Below are positions 1-5,619 of a stretch of 5,619 bases of DNA, piece after piece. Origin of the DNA: Rhodospirillales bacterium (GTDB lineage: Bacteria > Pseudomonadota > Alphaproteobacteria > Rhodospirillales > Casp-alpha2); the NCBI GenBank assembly GCA_021775275.1, contig JAJFIE010000300.1, forward strand, positions 1 through 5,619, in the 5' to 3' direction. The position numbers and the translations under genes are program-made. Below the pieces are notes generated by a model, which saw only the letters and a list, made by a program, of their open reading frames with translations, ran no database searches and had not been told where the DNA came from. Within the stretch, counting starts at the first letter, position 1. Each line of letters begins with the position of its first letter.

Positions 1-63
1 TCGATCACGTTGCCACCGCCCGCAGACGGAACTAAGATCATTTTCAACGCGGGCGAGAGACGC

Positions 64-88
64 GAAAAAAAAGAGGGGAAAAAAGAGG
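64..88. repeat. Homopurine tract with 10-bp direct repeat
   Basis: Every base from 64 to 88 is a purine. Within it AAAAAAGAGG occurs twice exactly, at 67-76 and 79-88, with a 12-bp period. The runs of eight and six A could bend DNA or ease melting. Whether this belongs to an origin or is simple low-complexity sequence cannot be decided from the window. Confidence 0.6.
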
Positions 89-223
89 CCATGATGACGG
101 CCATCACAGTCCCCGGCGAAAAGAACGCCTATAAAAGACAACGATAAGAAAATACAGCCAGGGAGGCAGTAACAGGCAATCACCGAAATTGACGCGAGGA
201 AGATGTCAGTGGGCGGTTGTTTT

Positions 224-245
224 TTTGTGGAATCTTTGTGGGATC
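224..245. repeat. Tandem 11-bp repeat, DnaA-box-like, upstream of dnaA
   Basis: TTTGTGGAATC (224-234) is followed at once by TTTGTGGGATC (235-245), identical in 10 of 11 positions and spaced one helical turn apart. On the minus strand the cores read GATTCCACA and GATCCCACA. Against the DnaA consensus TTWTNCACA they match at 7 and 6 of 9 positions, so these are weak boxes at best. The first copy ends in GAATC and a GATTC lies at 249-253; both are GANTC, the target of the CcrM methylase known in Alphaproteobacteria. A role in control of dnaA is inferred from position and repeat structure only. Confidence 0.5.
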
Positions 246-257
246 ATTGATTCATTC

Positions 258-284
258 GGGGCGCCTGGCCCCTGCGGTCGCCGC
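258..284. other. Two adjacent GC-rich hairpins
   Basis: GGGGC (258-262) pairs perfectly with GCCCC (268-272) across a 5-nt loop. GCGG (274-277) then pairs with CCGC (281-284) across a 3-nt loop. No T-tract follows, so this is not a typical intrinsic terminator on the + strand. It may be structure in the dnaA leader RNA or chance in a GC-rich patch. Confidence 0.35.
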
Positions 285-356
285 TCTGGTTGCCGACTTG
301 GAATAGATAAACGGACTGACGGGCGATACTGGTTGGTCTTGATAAAAGTAACATTT

Positions 357-377
357 TCACCGGTGGTTAGCCGGTGA
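357..377 (+). promoter_or_regulatory. Hairpin directly before the dnaA ribosome binding site
   Basis: TCACCGG (357-363) and CCGGTGA (371-377) form a perfect 7-bp stem with a 7-nt loop. The stem ends 2 nt before the GGGGA at 380-384 that serves as the presumed Shine-Dalgarno element of dnaA. Its 5' part also holds the 8-bp palindrome CACCGGTG (358-365). The position suggests an effect on translation initiation or mRNA stability of dnaA. That role is inference; no known RNA regulator family is recognised. Confidence 0.5.
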
Positions 378-379
378 CC

Positions 380-384
380 GGGGA
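380..384 (+). promoter_or_regulatory. Presumed dnaA ribosome binding site
   Basis: GGGGA lies 7 nt before the ATG at 392 and decides that start over the in-frame GTG at 374, which has no such element and lies in the stem of the preceding hairpin. The match to the anti-Shine-Dalgarno sequence is partial. Confidence 0.55.
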
Positions 385-391
385 AAAATTG

Positions 392-1783
392 ATGACGAGT
401 GAGCGCGCCGTTGATACGCAATGGACAGCAATCAGTGAACAGTTGCGTGCCGAAGTAGGCGAAGCCGCCTTTCAGAGCTGGATCAAACCCATTACCGTTC
501 GCGAGGTGGAAAAAACCACCGTCCGCGTCTCCGTGCCGACACGTTTCATGCGGGATTGGGTGCTTGCCCATTACGCAGACAGGCTGGCCGAGTTGTGGGG
601 TGCGCACGATGCCGACATTTCCGATGTGGATGTCAGCGTTCAACCGGAACGATATAGTTCCCTGAATTCCGAACCGGGAAAACCGGAGCGCAATTATGTC
701 GGACCCATGCGGCGCGCCAGCGATGATGATGTGGTGATAAAGACAGAGCCGCGCGATGATATCAGCGCCCCGCTGGATCCGCGGTTCATGTTTGATAATT
801 TTGTTGTCGGAAAACCCAATGAATTCGCCTATGCGGCGGCACGGCGTGTCGCCGAGGCCGAAACGGTCCCGTTTAATCCGTTGTTTCTCTATGGTGGCGT
901 CGGCCTGGGCAAGACCCACCTTATGCATGCCATCGCGTGGCATATCCGGCGCTCGACCCCGGAACGCAATGTGATCTATCTGTCCGCCGAGAAATTCATG
1001 TACCGTTTCGTCCGCGCCCTGCGTGAACAGAACACGGTTGATTTCAAATCCCAGTTCCGTTCCGTTGATGTACTGATGATTGACGATGTGCAGTTCATCA
1101 GTGGCAAGGATTCCACTCAGGAAGAATTTTTCCATACCTTCAATGCGCTGGTTGACCAGGGCCGCCAAATCGTTATTTCGGCGGACAAATCGCCGTCTGA
1201 TCTGGCCGGCATGGAAGAGCGTCTGATTTCACGCCTGAATTGCGGCCTCGTCGCCGATATTCATGCAACCACCTATGAATTGCGCCTTGGCATCCTTCAG
1301 TCCAAGGCCGAGCAGATCGGCGTCGATGTTCCGCCCAAGGTTCTGGAATTCCTGGCCCATAAAATCACCTCCAACGTGCGCGAACTGGAAGGCGGCCTGA
1401 ACCGCGTTGTCGCGCATGCCCAACTGATTGGCCGGGATATCACTCTGGAGACGACACAGGAGGTCTTGCACGATCTGTTGCGGGCCAATGACCGGCGGGT
1501 CACCATCGAGGAAATCCAGAAACGGGTCGCACAGCATTTCAATATCCGGATTTCGGATATGCACTCGGCGCGCCGGGCCCGTTCCGTCGCCCGCCCGCGA
1601 CAGGTCGCCATGTATCTGGCAAAACAGTTGACGTCACGCTCATTGCCTGAAATCGGACGCAAATTCGGCGGTCGCGATCACACCACGGTCATGCATGCGG
1701 TAAAGAAAGTCGACGAGCTTCGTGATCGCGATTCGAGCTTTGCCGAGGACGTGGAATTGCTGCGCCGCATGCTTGAGGGCTAA
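392..1783 (+). CDS. dnaA: Chromosomal replication initiator protein DnaA
   Basis: DnaA is the AAA+ ATPase that binds DnaA boxes at the origin, melts the duplex and recruits the replicative helicase. From the ATG at 392 it has 463 residues, a usual length. Domain I covers about residues 1-85 (AFQSWIKP at 26-33) and a short charged linker domain II follows. The AAA+ core has Walker A GGVGLGKTH (168-176), Walker B VLMIDDVQF (227-235), sensor 1 around SADKSP (263-268), the arginine-finger region ERLISRL (276-282) and sensor 2 NVRELEGGLNRV (328-339). Domain IV shows the basic helix region SARRARSVARPRQ (392-404) and the DnaA signature GGRDHTTVMHAV (426-437), which contact the DnaA box. The segment after the arginine finger reads NCGL where E. 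coli and Bacillus have a tryptophan before GL. An in-frame GTG at 374 would add 6 residues; ATG 392 is preferred for its spacing to GGGGA. dnaN follows after 282 bp. Confidence 0.98.
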   Translation: MTSERAVDTQWTAISEQLRAEVGEAAFQSWIKPITVREVEKTTVRVSVPTRFMRDWVLAHYADRLAELWGAHDADISDVDVSVQPERYSSLNSEPGKPERNYVGPMRRASDDDVVIKTEPRDDISAPLDPRFMFDNFVVGKPNEFAYAAARRVAEAETVPFNPLFLYGGVGLGKTHLMHAIAWHIRRSTPERNVIYLSAEKFMYRFVRALREQNTVDFKSQFRSVDVLMIDDVQFISGKDSTQEEFFHTFNALVDQGRQIVISADKSPSDLAGMEERLISRLNCGLVADIHATTYELRLGILQSKAEQIGVDVPPKVLEFLAHKITSNVRELEGGLNRVVAHAQLIGRDITLETTQEVLHDLLRANDRRVTIEEIQKRVAQHFNIRISDMHSARRARSVARPRQVAMYLAKQLTSRSLPEIGRKFGGRDHTTVMHAVKKVDELRDRDSSFAEDVELLRRMLEG

Positions 1784-1838
1784 CTCCCTGCCTCACGAAA
1801 TCAGGCCGCCCCTTTCGCGAAATTAACTCATTGAAAAC

Positions 1839-1855
1839 AGGTCGTTTTTCGACCT
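1839..1855. other. Small hairpin after dnaA
   Basis: AGGTCG (1839-1844) and CGACCT (1850-1855) form a perfect 6-bp stem with a TTTTT loop, 55 nt after the dnaA stop. On the + strand no T-run follows (the next bases are CCTCTC), so it is a poor intrinsic terminator for dnaA. Read on the minus strand, the stem is followed by TGTTTTC, which looks slightly more like one. No minus-strand gene is evident that would use it. Confidence 0.35.
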
Positions 1856-1875
1856 CCTCTCATATGGGAAAAAGC

Positions 1876-1903
1876 TTACCTTTCCTTGGTCATCTGTTAT
1901 AAT
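1876..1903 (+). promoter_or_regulatory. Extended -10 promoter for dnaN
   Basis: TATAAT at 1898-1903 is a perfect -10 hexamer. It is preceded by TGT (1895-1897), giving the extended -10 form TGnTATAAT, which in known promoters compensates for a poor -35. The best -35 is TTACCT at 1876-1881 with a 16-bp spacer, only 3 of 6 matches to TTGACA. Transcription would start near 1910 and give dnaN a 5' leader of about 155 nt. This would also drive recF and gyrB, which follow closely. Confidence 0.65.
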
Positions 1904-1932
1904 GCAAGCCCCTCCCAAGGGGTTGTGCATCA
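1902..1932. promoter_or_regulatory. Dyad over the dnaN start point with a DnaA-box-like site
   Basis: ATGCAAGCCCCT (1902-1913) and AGGGGTTGTGCAT (1918-1930) form an inverted repeat with a 4-nt centre. Ten Watson-Crick pairs (ATGCA/TGCAT and CCCCT/AGGGG) flank an A-T pair, a G-T pair and one bulged base. The right arm and two more bases hold TGTGCATCA (1924-1932). Its minus strand, TGATGCACA, matches the DnaA consensus TTWTNCACA at 8 of 9 positions and differs by one base from TGATCCACA, the G-box described in Caulobacter. Its place just downstream of the predicted start point fits an operator or a 5'-end RNA hairpin. Confidence 0.45.
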
Positions 1933-2017
1933 TGGGCATGTGTCATTCAGACGCCTGACCGCACAAGATGATTTCCTGCCCGTTTTTTCGTCAGTCAATA
2001 CGTCGGGGAACAGGGTA

Positions 2018-2023
2018 TATACT
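2018..2023 (+). promoter_or_regulatory. Possible second -10 element upstream of dnaN
   Basis: TATACT matches the -10 consensus at 5 of 6 positions and would start transcription near 2030, about 36 nt before dnaN. No good -35 is present at 16-18 bp spacing (TCAATA at 1995-2000 is poor), so this is a weak candidate. Confidence 0.25.
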
Positions 2024-2065
2024 GAACCGCATACGCATCATTTTGTAACGAGAATTTCTTTCCCG

Positions 2066-3184
2066 ATGAAATTAACCATAGAACGTGCCGCGCTCCTCAA
2101 ATCCCTGGGTCATGTGCAAAGTGTCGTTGAACGGCGCAACACAATTCCCATCCTTTCAAACGTTAAAATGTCCGCAGTCGATGGTAAACTTGACCTGAAT
2201 GCTACGGATATGGACCTGGAAATCGTGGCTGCGGTCGAGGCAGATATTACTGCGCCCGGTTCGACAACGGCTCCGGCGCATACTCTGTATGAGATCGTCC
2301 GCAAATTACCGGACGGGGCGCAGGTGGAACTGGACGCCACAGGTGATGACGGCCAGATGGTGTTGCGCGCCGGGCGCTCCCGGTTTTCACTGACCTGCTT
2401 GCCGACGGATGATTTCCCGGTCATGGCGGGCGGCGAGCCGACGCATTCATTCAGTATGCCGGCGGGTGAGATGCGGGCGCTGATTGATCGCACCCGGTTT
2501 GCCATTTCCACGGAAGAGACCCGGTATTATCTGAACGGTATCTATGTTCATGCGGCCGAGCGTGACGGGGCGGCAGTCCTGCGCGCCGTGGCGACGGACG
2601 GCCACCGCCTCGCCAGCGTGGAATCACCGCTGCCCGAGGGCGCCGCCGGCATGCCCGGTGTCATTGTCCCCCGCAAGGCGGTATCGGAGTTGCGCAAGCT
2701 GATTGAAGATCATTCGGACGACGTGGATATTGCACTCTCTGAAACCAAAATCCGTTTCACTTTTGATGGTGCGGTTCTGACCTCCAAGCTGATTGACGGC
2801 ACGTTCCCCGATTACGAACGGGTGATCCCCGAGGGGAACGACAAGCATATGGACGTTGACCACCGTATTTTCGGCGATGCCGTTGACCGCGTGTCGGCCA
2901 TTTCCAGTGAAAAATCCCGGGCCGTGAAGATGCGTCTGGCGCCCGGTGTGCTGACGCTGGCGGCGTCGAGCAGCGAGCATGGCAGTGCGACGGAAGAACT
3001 GGAGGTCGCCTACGCCGGTGATGAAATCGAAATCGGCTTTAATTCCCGGTACCTGCTGGATATCGCGCAGCAGATCGAGGGCGATTCAATGCGGTTTGTT
3101 CTCGCCGATGCAGCATCGCCGACCATCATTCGTGAAATTGACGATGCCAGTGCGCTTTATGTCCTGATGCCCATGCGGGTCTGA
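2066..3184 (+). CDS. dnaN: DNA polymerase III beta subunit (sliding clamp)
   Basis: The beta clamp is a ring-shaped dimer that encircles DNA, tethers DNA polymerase III and recruits MutS, ligase and the DnaA-inactivating Hda system. The 372-residue product has the normal family length. The N-terminal domain begins MKLTIERAALLKSLGHVQSVVERR and includes NTIPILSNV (25-33). The middle domain carries the conserved ATDGHRLA (177-184), part of the hydrophobic pocket for clamp-binding motifs. The C-terminal domain has the conserved KLIDGTFPDYERVIP (241-255) and ends VLMPMRV (366-372), close to the usual VMPMRL end that also lines the pocket. The frame is open 60 codons upstream to a TTG at 1886, but that start would precede the predicted transcription start near 1910, and the family begins at MKLTI. 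No good Shine-Dalgarno sequence precedes 2066. recF follows on the same strand. Confidence 0.98.
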   Translation: MKLTIERAALLKSLGHVQSVVERRNTIPILSNVKMSAVDGKLDLNATDMDLEIVAAVEADITAPGSTTAPAHTLYEIVRKLPDGAQVELDATGDDGQMVLRAGRSRFSLTCLPTDDFPVMAGGEPTHSFSMPAGEMRALIDRTRFAISTEETRYYLNGIYVHAAERDGAAVLRAVATDGHRLASVESPLPEGAAGMPGVIVPRKAVSELRKLIEDHSDDVDIALSETKIRFTFDGAVLTSKLIDGTFPDYERVIPEGNDKHMDVDHRIFGDAVDRVSAISSEKSRAVKMRLAPGVLTLAASSSEHGSATEELEVAYAGDEIEIGFNSRYLLDIAQQIEGDSMRFVLADAASPTIIREIDDASALYVLMPMRV

Positions 3185-3270
3185 CGGGCCTCATCCATGC
3201 GTGGTCAAGAGCGGGCGACCTGACAGATATGTTTGGCGCTCAAATTCGGAAAAAGGTGATGACTACGGTG

Positions 3271-4530
3271 ATGTCCGGTTCAACAGGAGCACCGATTCAG
3301 ACCGGGGTTGCAGGCAGTGCGTCGGCGTCTGCCGGTGATGCCAGTGAATCCGCCCGTGAATCTGTGGGGGCGCCGTTTCCGGCGGCGGTCGAGCGTCTGA
3401 CGCTGACGGATTTCCGGTGTTACGAAAATGTGAGGATGGAAACCGGTGGCCGCTCGGTTGTCCTGACCGGCCCGAACGGTGCCGGGAAGACCAATGTTCT
3501 GGAAGCCGTTTCCCTGTTGACGCCCGGCCGTGGACTGAGGCGCTCGAGCTTGTCTGAAGTTGCCCGCCAGGACGCGGTCCGGCGCACTTCTGGCGCGCCC
3601 TCGCCCCGCGCCTGGGCTGTCGCCGCCAAAGTCGCGACGCCAACAGGTGTGGCGGATATCGGGACCGGTCTGGCTGGCCCCGGCGCGGAAAAACGTACCG
3701 TTCGTATAGATGGTGATAACGCCAGAAATCAGGCTGCGCTGTCGGAATATCTGGACGCCCAGTGGCTGACGCCGCAGATGGACCGCCTGTTCATTGACGG
3801 CCGGCCTGCCCGGCGACGATTTCTGGACCGGCTGGTATACGGCTATGATCCGGCTCATTCGGGTCGCATCAGCGCCTATGAGCACGCCATGCGTGAGCGG
3901 GCGCGGCTGTTACGGGATGGCGCTCCGGATACGGCGTGGCTGACGGCGCTTGAAGACACCATGGCGACCAAGGGCGTCGCCGTCGCGGCGGCGCGCGGTG
4001 AACTGGTGGACCGTCTCGGCCGGTTTTGCTGCGCTTCGCATGGACCGTTTCCGGGCGCAGAACTGACCATTGACGGCGATGTGGAACGCTGGCTCGGCGC
4101 CGGTCCGGCGCTTGAGGCGGAAGATAATCTGCGTGGCGCGCTGGCGGCGTCCCGCGCCCAGGACAGTGCCGTGGGCGGCGCGCAGGTGGGGCCACATCGC
4201 AGCGACCTGCATGTGCGCCATCTGGACAAGGATCAGCCCGCCGAGTTGTGCTCGACCGGGGAACAAAAGGCGTTGCTGATCGCCATCGTCCTGGCGGACG
4301 CCCGCATGGCGGCGGCGGAACGGGGCCGTGTGCCGGTTCTGCTGCTTGACGAGGTTGCGGCGCATCTGGATCAACAACGGCGCGAGGCGCTGTTTCAGGA
4401 ATTGTCGGCCATTGGTGCGCAAGTGTGGCTGACGGGAACCGACAGGGGGTTGTTCGAACCTCTGGCCGGGGAAGCGCTTTTCTTTTCGGTTGCGGCAGGC
4501 GCCGTAACCCCTGAACTGGAGACGGTTTAA
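3271..4530 (+). CDS. recF: DNA replication and repair protein RecF
   Basis: RecF is an ABC/SMC-like ATPase that, with RecO and RecR, loads RecA at single-strand gaps and helps stalled forks resume. From 3271 it has 419 residues. [12 protein letters not shown] (43-54) opens the conserved fold, followed by Walker [10 protein letters not shown] (67-75), the RecF motifs [10 protein letters not shown] (165-174) and [11 protein letters not shown] (181-191), [11 protein letters not shown] (303-313), the ABC signature STGEQKALL (328-336) and Walker B with D-loop [12 protein letters not shown] (356-367). The start is uncertain. ATG 3229 would give 433 residues and ATG 3259 another option. AAAAAGG (3250-3256) is the only Shine-Dalgarno-like element, 2 nt before 3259 and 14 nt before 3271. 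GTG 3364 would give 388 residues, the more typical family length, but has no clear ribosome binding site. The first 40 or so residues are rich in Ser, Ala and Gly and absent from typical RecF. The recF stop lies 5 nt before gyrB. Confidence 0.96.
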   Translation: MSGSTGAPIQTGVAGSASASAGDASESARESVGAPFPAAVERLTLTDFRCYENVRMETGGRSVVLTGPNGAGKTNVLEAVSLLTPGRGLRRSSLSEVARQDAVRRTSGAPSPRAWAVAAKVATPTGVADIGTGLAGPGAEKRTVRIDGDNARNQAALSEYLDAQWLTPQMDRLFIDGRPARRRFLDRLVYGYDPAHSGRISAYEHAMRERARLLRDGAPDTAWLTALEDTMATKGVAVAAARGELVDRLGRFCCASHGPFPGAELTIDGDVERWLGAGPALEAEDNLRGALAASRAQDSAVGGAQVGPHRSDLHVRHLDKDQPAELCSTGEQKALLIAIVLADARMAAAERGRVPVLLLDEVAAHLDQQRREALFQELSAIGAQVWLTGTDRGLFEPLAGEALFFSVAAGAVTPELETV

Positions 4531-4535
4531 CAACC

Positions 4536-5619
4536 ATGAGTGACGAAACCCAAAATCCGGAAGTCGATGAGGCGGAAACCAGCAACGTATATGATTCCGA
4601 GTCCATTAAAGTCCTGCGGGGGCTGGAGGCGGTTCGCAAGCGTCCGGGCATGTATATCGGTGACACCGACGATGGCTCCGGCCTGCATCACATGGTCTAC
4701 GAGGTGGTCGACAATGCCATTGACGAGGCGCTCGCCGGTCATTGCGATATGGTCAAAATCATCCTGAACGGTGATGGATCGGTTACCGGCAGCGATAACG
4801 GGCGCGGCATTCCGGTGGATATTCATGCCGAAGAAGGTGTCTCCGCCGCCGAAGTAATCATGACCCAGCTCCACGCGGGGGGGAAGTTCGACCAGAATTC
4901 CTACAAGGTCTCCGGCGGCCTGCATGGCGTCGGGGTTTCCGTGGTGAACGCACTTTCCGACTGGCTGGAGCTTCGCATCTGGCGTGACGGCAAGCAGCAC
5001 GATGTCCGCTTCGAAGATGGCGAGGTTGTCGCCCCGCTGGCAATTACCGGCGATGCGCCCATGAAGGAAGACGGCTCTGGCCCCATATCGGGGACCCAGC
5101 TCACCTTCATGCCGTCACCCAAGACCTTCACCAACACGGATTTCGACTTTGCCACCCTGGAACACCGGTTGCGGGAACTGGCGTTCCTGAATTCCGGCGT
5201 GGCCCTGCGTCTGACGGATGCCCGCAGCCCGGAAGTTGTCGATGTGGACCTGCACTACGAAGGCGGCCTACAGGCTTTCGTGGAATATCTGGACCGCTCA
5301 AAGAACGCCGTCACGGAACGGATCATCACAGGGGTGGGCGAGCGCGATGGCGTTGTCATCGAATTCGCCATCCAGTGGAACGACAGCTATCACGAGACCA
5401 CGTTGTGCTTCACCAACAATATCCCGCAACGCGACGGCGGCACGCACCTGGCCGGGTTCCGGGGTGCGCTGACCCGGACCATCAATAAATTCGCCAACGA
5501 AAGCGGCGTGGCGAAAAAGGCCAAGGTCAACATCACCGGCGATGACGCCCGCGAAGGGCTGACCTGTATCGTTTCGGCCAAGGTGCCGGATCCCAAGTTT
5601 TCATCGCAAACCAAAGACA
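4536..5619 (+). CDS. gyrB: DNA gyrase subunit B (5' part, runs off the right edge)
   Basis: GyrB is the ATPase half of the gyrase A2B2 type II topoisomerase, which introduces negative supercoils and relieves positive supercoils ahead of forks. The window holds 361 complete codons, open to the edge; the family is usually about 800 residues, so the toprim and GyrA-interacting parts lie outside. The GHKL ATPase domain (about 1-220) shows [10 protein letters not shown] (33-42), the N-box [10 protein letters not shown] (56-65, with the catalytic Glu and the Mg-binding Asn), DNGRGIP (87-93) and the glycine-rich lid [18 protein letters not shown] (124-141). The transducer domain has [13 protein letters not shown] (300-312) and the lysine of SSQTK (356-360), which contacts the ATP gamma phosphate in known structures. 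No key residue is missing. The ATG is 5 nt after the recF stop. GGAG at 4518-4521 lies 14 nt upstream inside recF, so translation is probably coupled. Confidence 0.98.
   Translation, partial: MSDETQNPEVDEAETSNVYDSESIKVLRGLEAVRKRPGMYIGDTDDGSGLHHMVYEVVDNAIDEALAGHCDMVKIILNGDGSVTGSDNGRGIPVDIHAEEGVSAAEVIMTQLHAGGKFDQNSYKVSGGLHGVGVSVVNALSDWLELRIWRDGKQHDVRFEDGEVVAPLAITGDAPMKEDGSGPISGTQLTFMPSPKTFTNTDFDFATLEHRLRELAFLNSGVALRLTDARSPEVVDVDLHYEGGLQAFVEYLDRSKNAVTERIITGVGERDGVVIEFAIQWNDSYHETTLCFTNNIPQRDGGTHLAGFRGALTRTINKFANESGVAKKAKVNITGDDAREGLTCIVSAKVPDPKFSSQTKD

Larger units (their letters stand above)
1..391. other. Gene-free leader upstream of dnaA
   Basis: I see no convincing gene here. Frame 1 is open from the left edge to a TAA at 145-147 and frame 3 to a TAA at 33-35; either could be the tail of an upstream gene, but neither tail resembles a family I know. 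In particular I do not see the C-terminus of ribosomal protein S20, a frequent neighbour of dnaA in this class. On the minus strand an ATG at 41-39 opens a frame to the left edge (MILVPSAGGGNVI), with no ribosome binding site. The stretch contains purine-rich and A-rich segments, short repeats and hairpins that are listed separately. I could not find a sigma-70-type promoter for dnaA with two good hexamers. A lone TATAAA at 130-135 has no matching -35. Confidence 0.7.

Noticed and set aside
189..377. A 62-codon open frame on the + strand ahead of dnaA
   Set aside because: It crosses the tandem repeat and the hairpins, has no ribosome binding site, and its Trp-, Cys- and Gly-rich product resembles translated non-coding DNA.
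374..391. GTG 374 or TTG 389 as the dnaA start
   Set aside because: GTG 374 lies in the 3' arm of a stable hairpin with no Shine-Dalgarno sequence before it. TTG 389 is a rarer start codon and sits 3 nt from an ATG with better spacing to GGGGA.
1..391. Calling this stretch oriC
   Set aside because: There are no strong DnaA boxes and no clear AT-rich melting element with clustered sites, and many Alphaproteobacteria have their origin away from dnaA.
206..1168. A 320-codon open frame on the minus strand across dnaA
   Set aside because: It lies antisense to the conserved DnaA N-terminus and AAA+ core, shows no recognisable domain, and is explained by the codon bias of the gene opposite.
1823..1837. 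A CtrA-type site (TTAA-N7-TTAA) after dnaA
   Set aside because: Only the left half TTAA (1823-1826) is present. The right half reads AAAA, matching 2 of 4 positions.
1886..2065. A 60-codon N-terminal extension of dnaN from TTG 1886
   Set aside because: The TTG precedes the perfect TATAAT, so it would lie upstream of the predicted transcript start, and beta clamps begin at MKLTI-like sequence as found at 2066.
2113..2121. TGTGCAAAG, an 8 of 9 DnaA-box match inside dnaN
   Set aside because: It is a single site in coding sequence with no neighbouring boxes, and one such match is expected by chance in a window of this size.
3869..4666. Long minus-strand open frames across recF and the start of gyrB (also 3280-3885 and 3910-4533)
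   Set aside because: They mirror GC-rich coding sequence of recF and gyrB, contain low-complexity Pro/Arg runs, and match no family I recognise.
1..5619. A new defence, mobile or otherwise undescribed system
   Set aside because: All coding space is filled by dnaA, dnaN, recF and gyrB with intact family motifs. I see no CRISPR array, insertion sequence, tRNA, rRNA or phage-like gene.

Overview
The window holds the classic bacterial replication-initiation cluster dnaA - dnaN - recF - gyrB, all on the + strand. It comprises the replication initiator ATPase, the DNA polymerase III sliding clamp, the RecF gap-repair ATPase and the 5' two thirds or so of the DNA gyrase B subunit, which runs off the right edge. 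Protein-level features point to an alphaproteobacterium: the DnaA sensor/arginine-finger region, the GyrB N-terminal stretch [20 protein letters not shown] with [11 protein letters not shown], and GC-rich codon use with a moderately AT-rich leader. Placement below class (for example a Rhodospirillales-like lineage) is a guess that I cannot verify here.

Layout. Positions 1-391 carry no convincing gene. This leader holds a homopurine tract with a 10-bp direct repeat, a tandem 11-bp repeat with DnaA-box-like and GANTC (CcrM-type) character, GC-rich hairpins, and a perfect 7-bp stem hairpin directly before the dnaA Shine-Dalgarno sequence. dnaA is best started at 392 and ends at 1783. A 282-bp spacer follows. 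It has a perfect extended -10 promoter (TGTTATAAT), an imperfect dyad across the predicted start point with a near-consensus DnaA box inside it, and a second, weaker -10 candidate nearer dnaN. dnaN (2066-3184) is followed by recF, whose start is ambiguous (3229, 3259, 3271 or 3364). gyrB starts 5 nt after the recF stop, so dnaN-recF-gyrB looks like one transcription unit, with dnaA feeding into it unless the small hairpin at 1839-1855 stops polymerase.

Functionally, DnaA loads the replisome at the origin and DnaN tethers the polymerase. RecF acts with RecO/RecR at gapped or stalled forks, and gyrase removes the positive supercoils that forks create. The possible DnaA sites before dnaA and at the dnaN start suggest the initiator may control both its own gene and the clamp operon, but this is inference.

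I found no new biological system. The coding content is core housekeeping. The observations worth checking are regulatory (dnaA leader, dnaN promoter dyad) and the odd N-terminus of recF.
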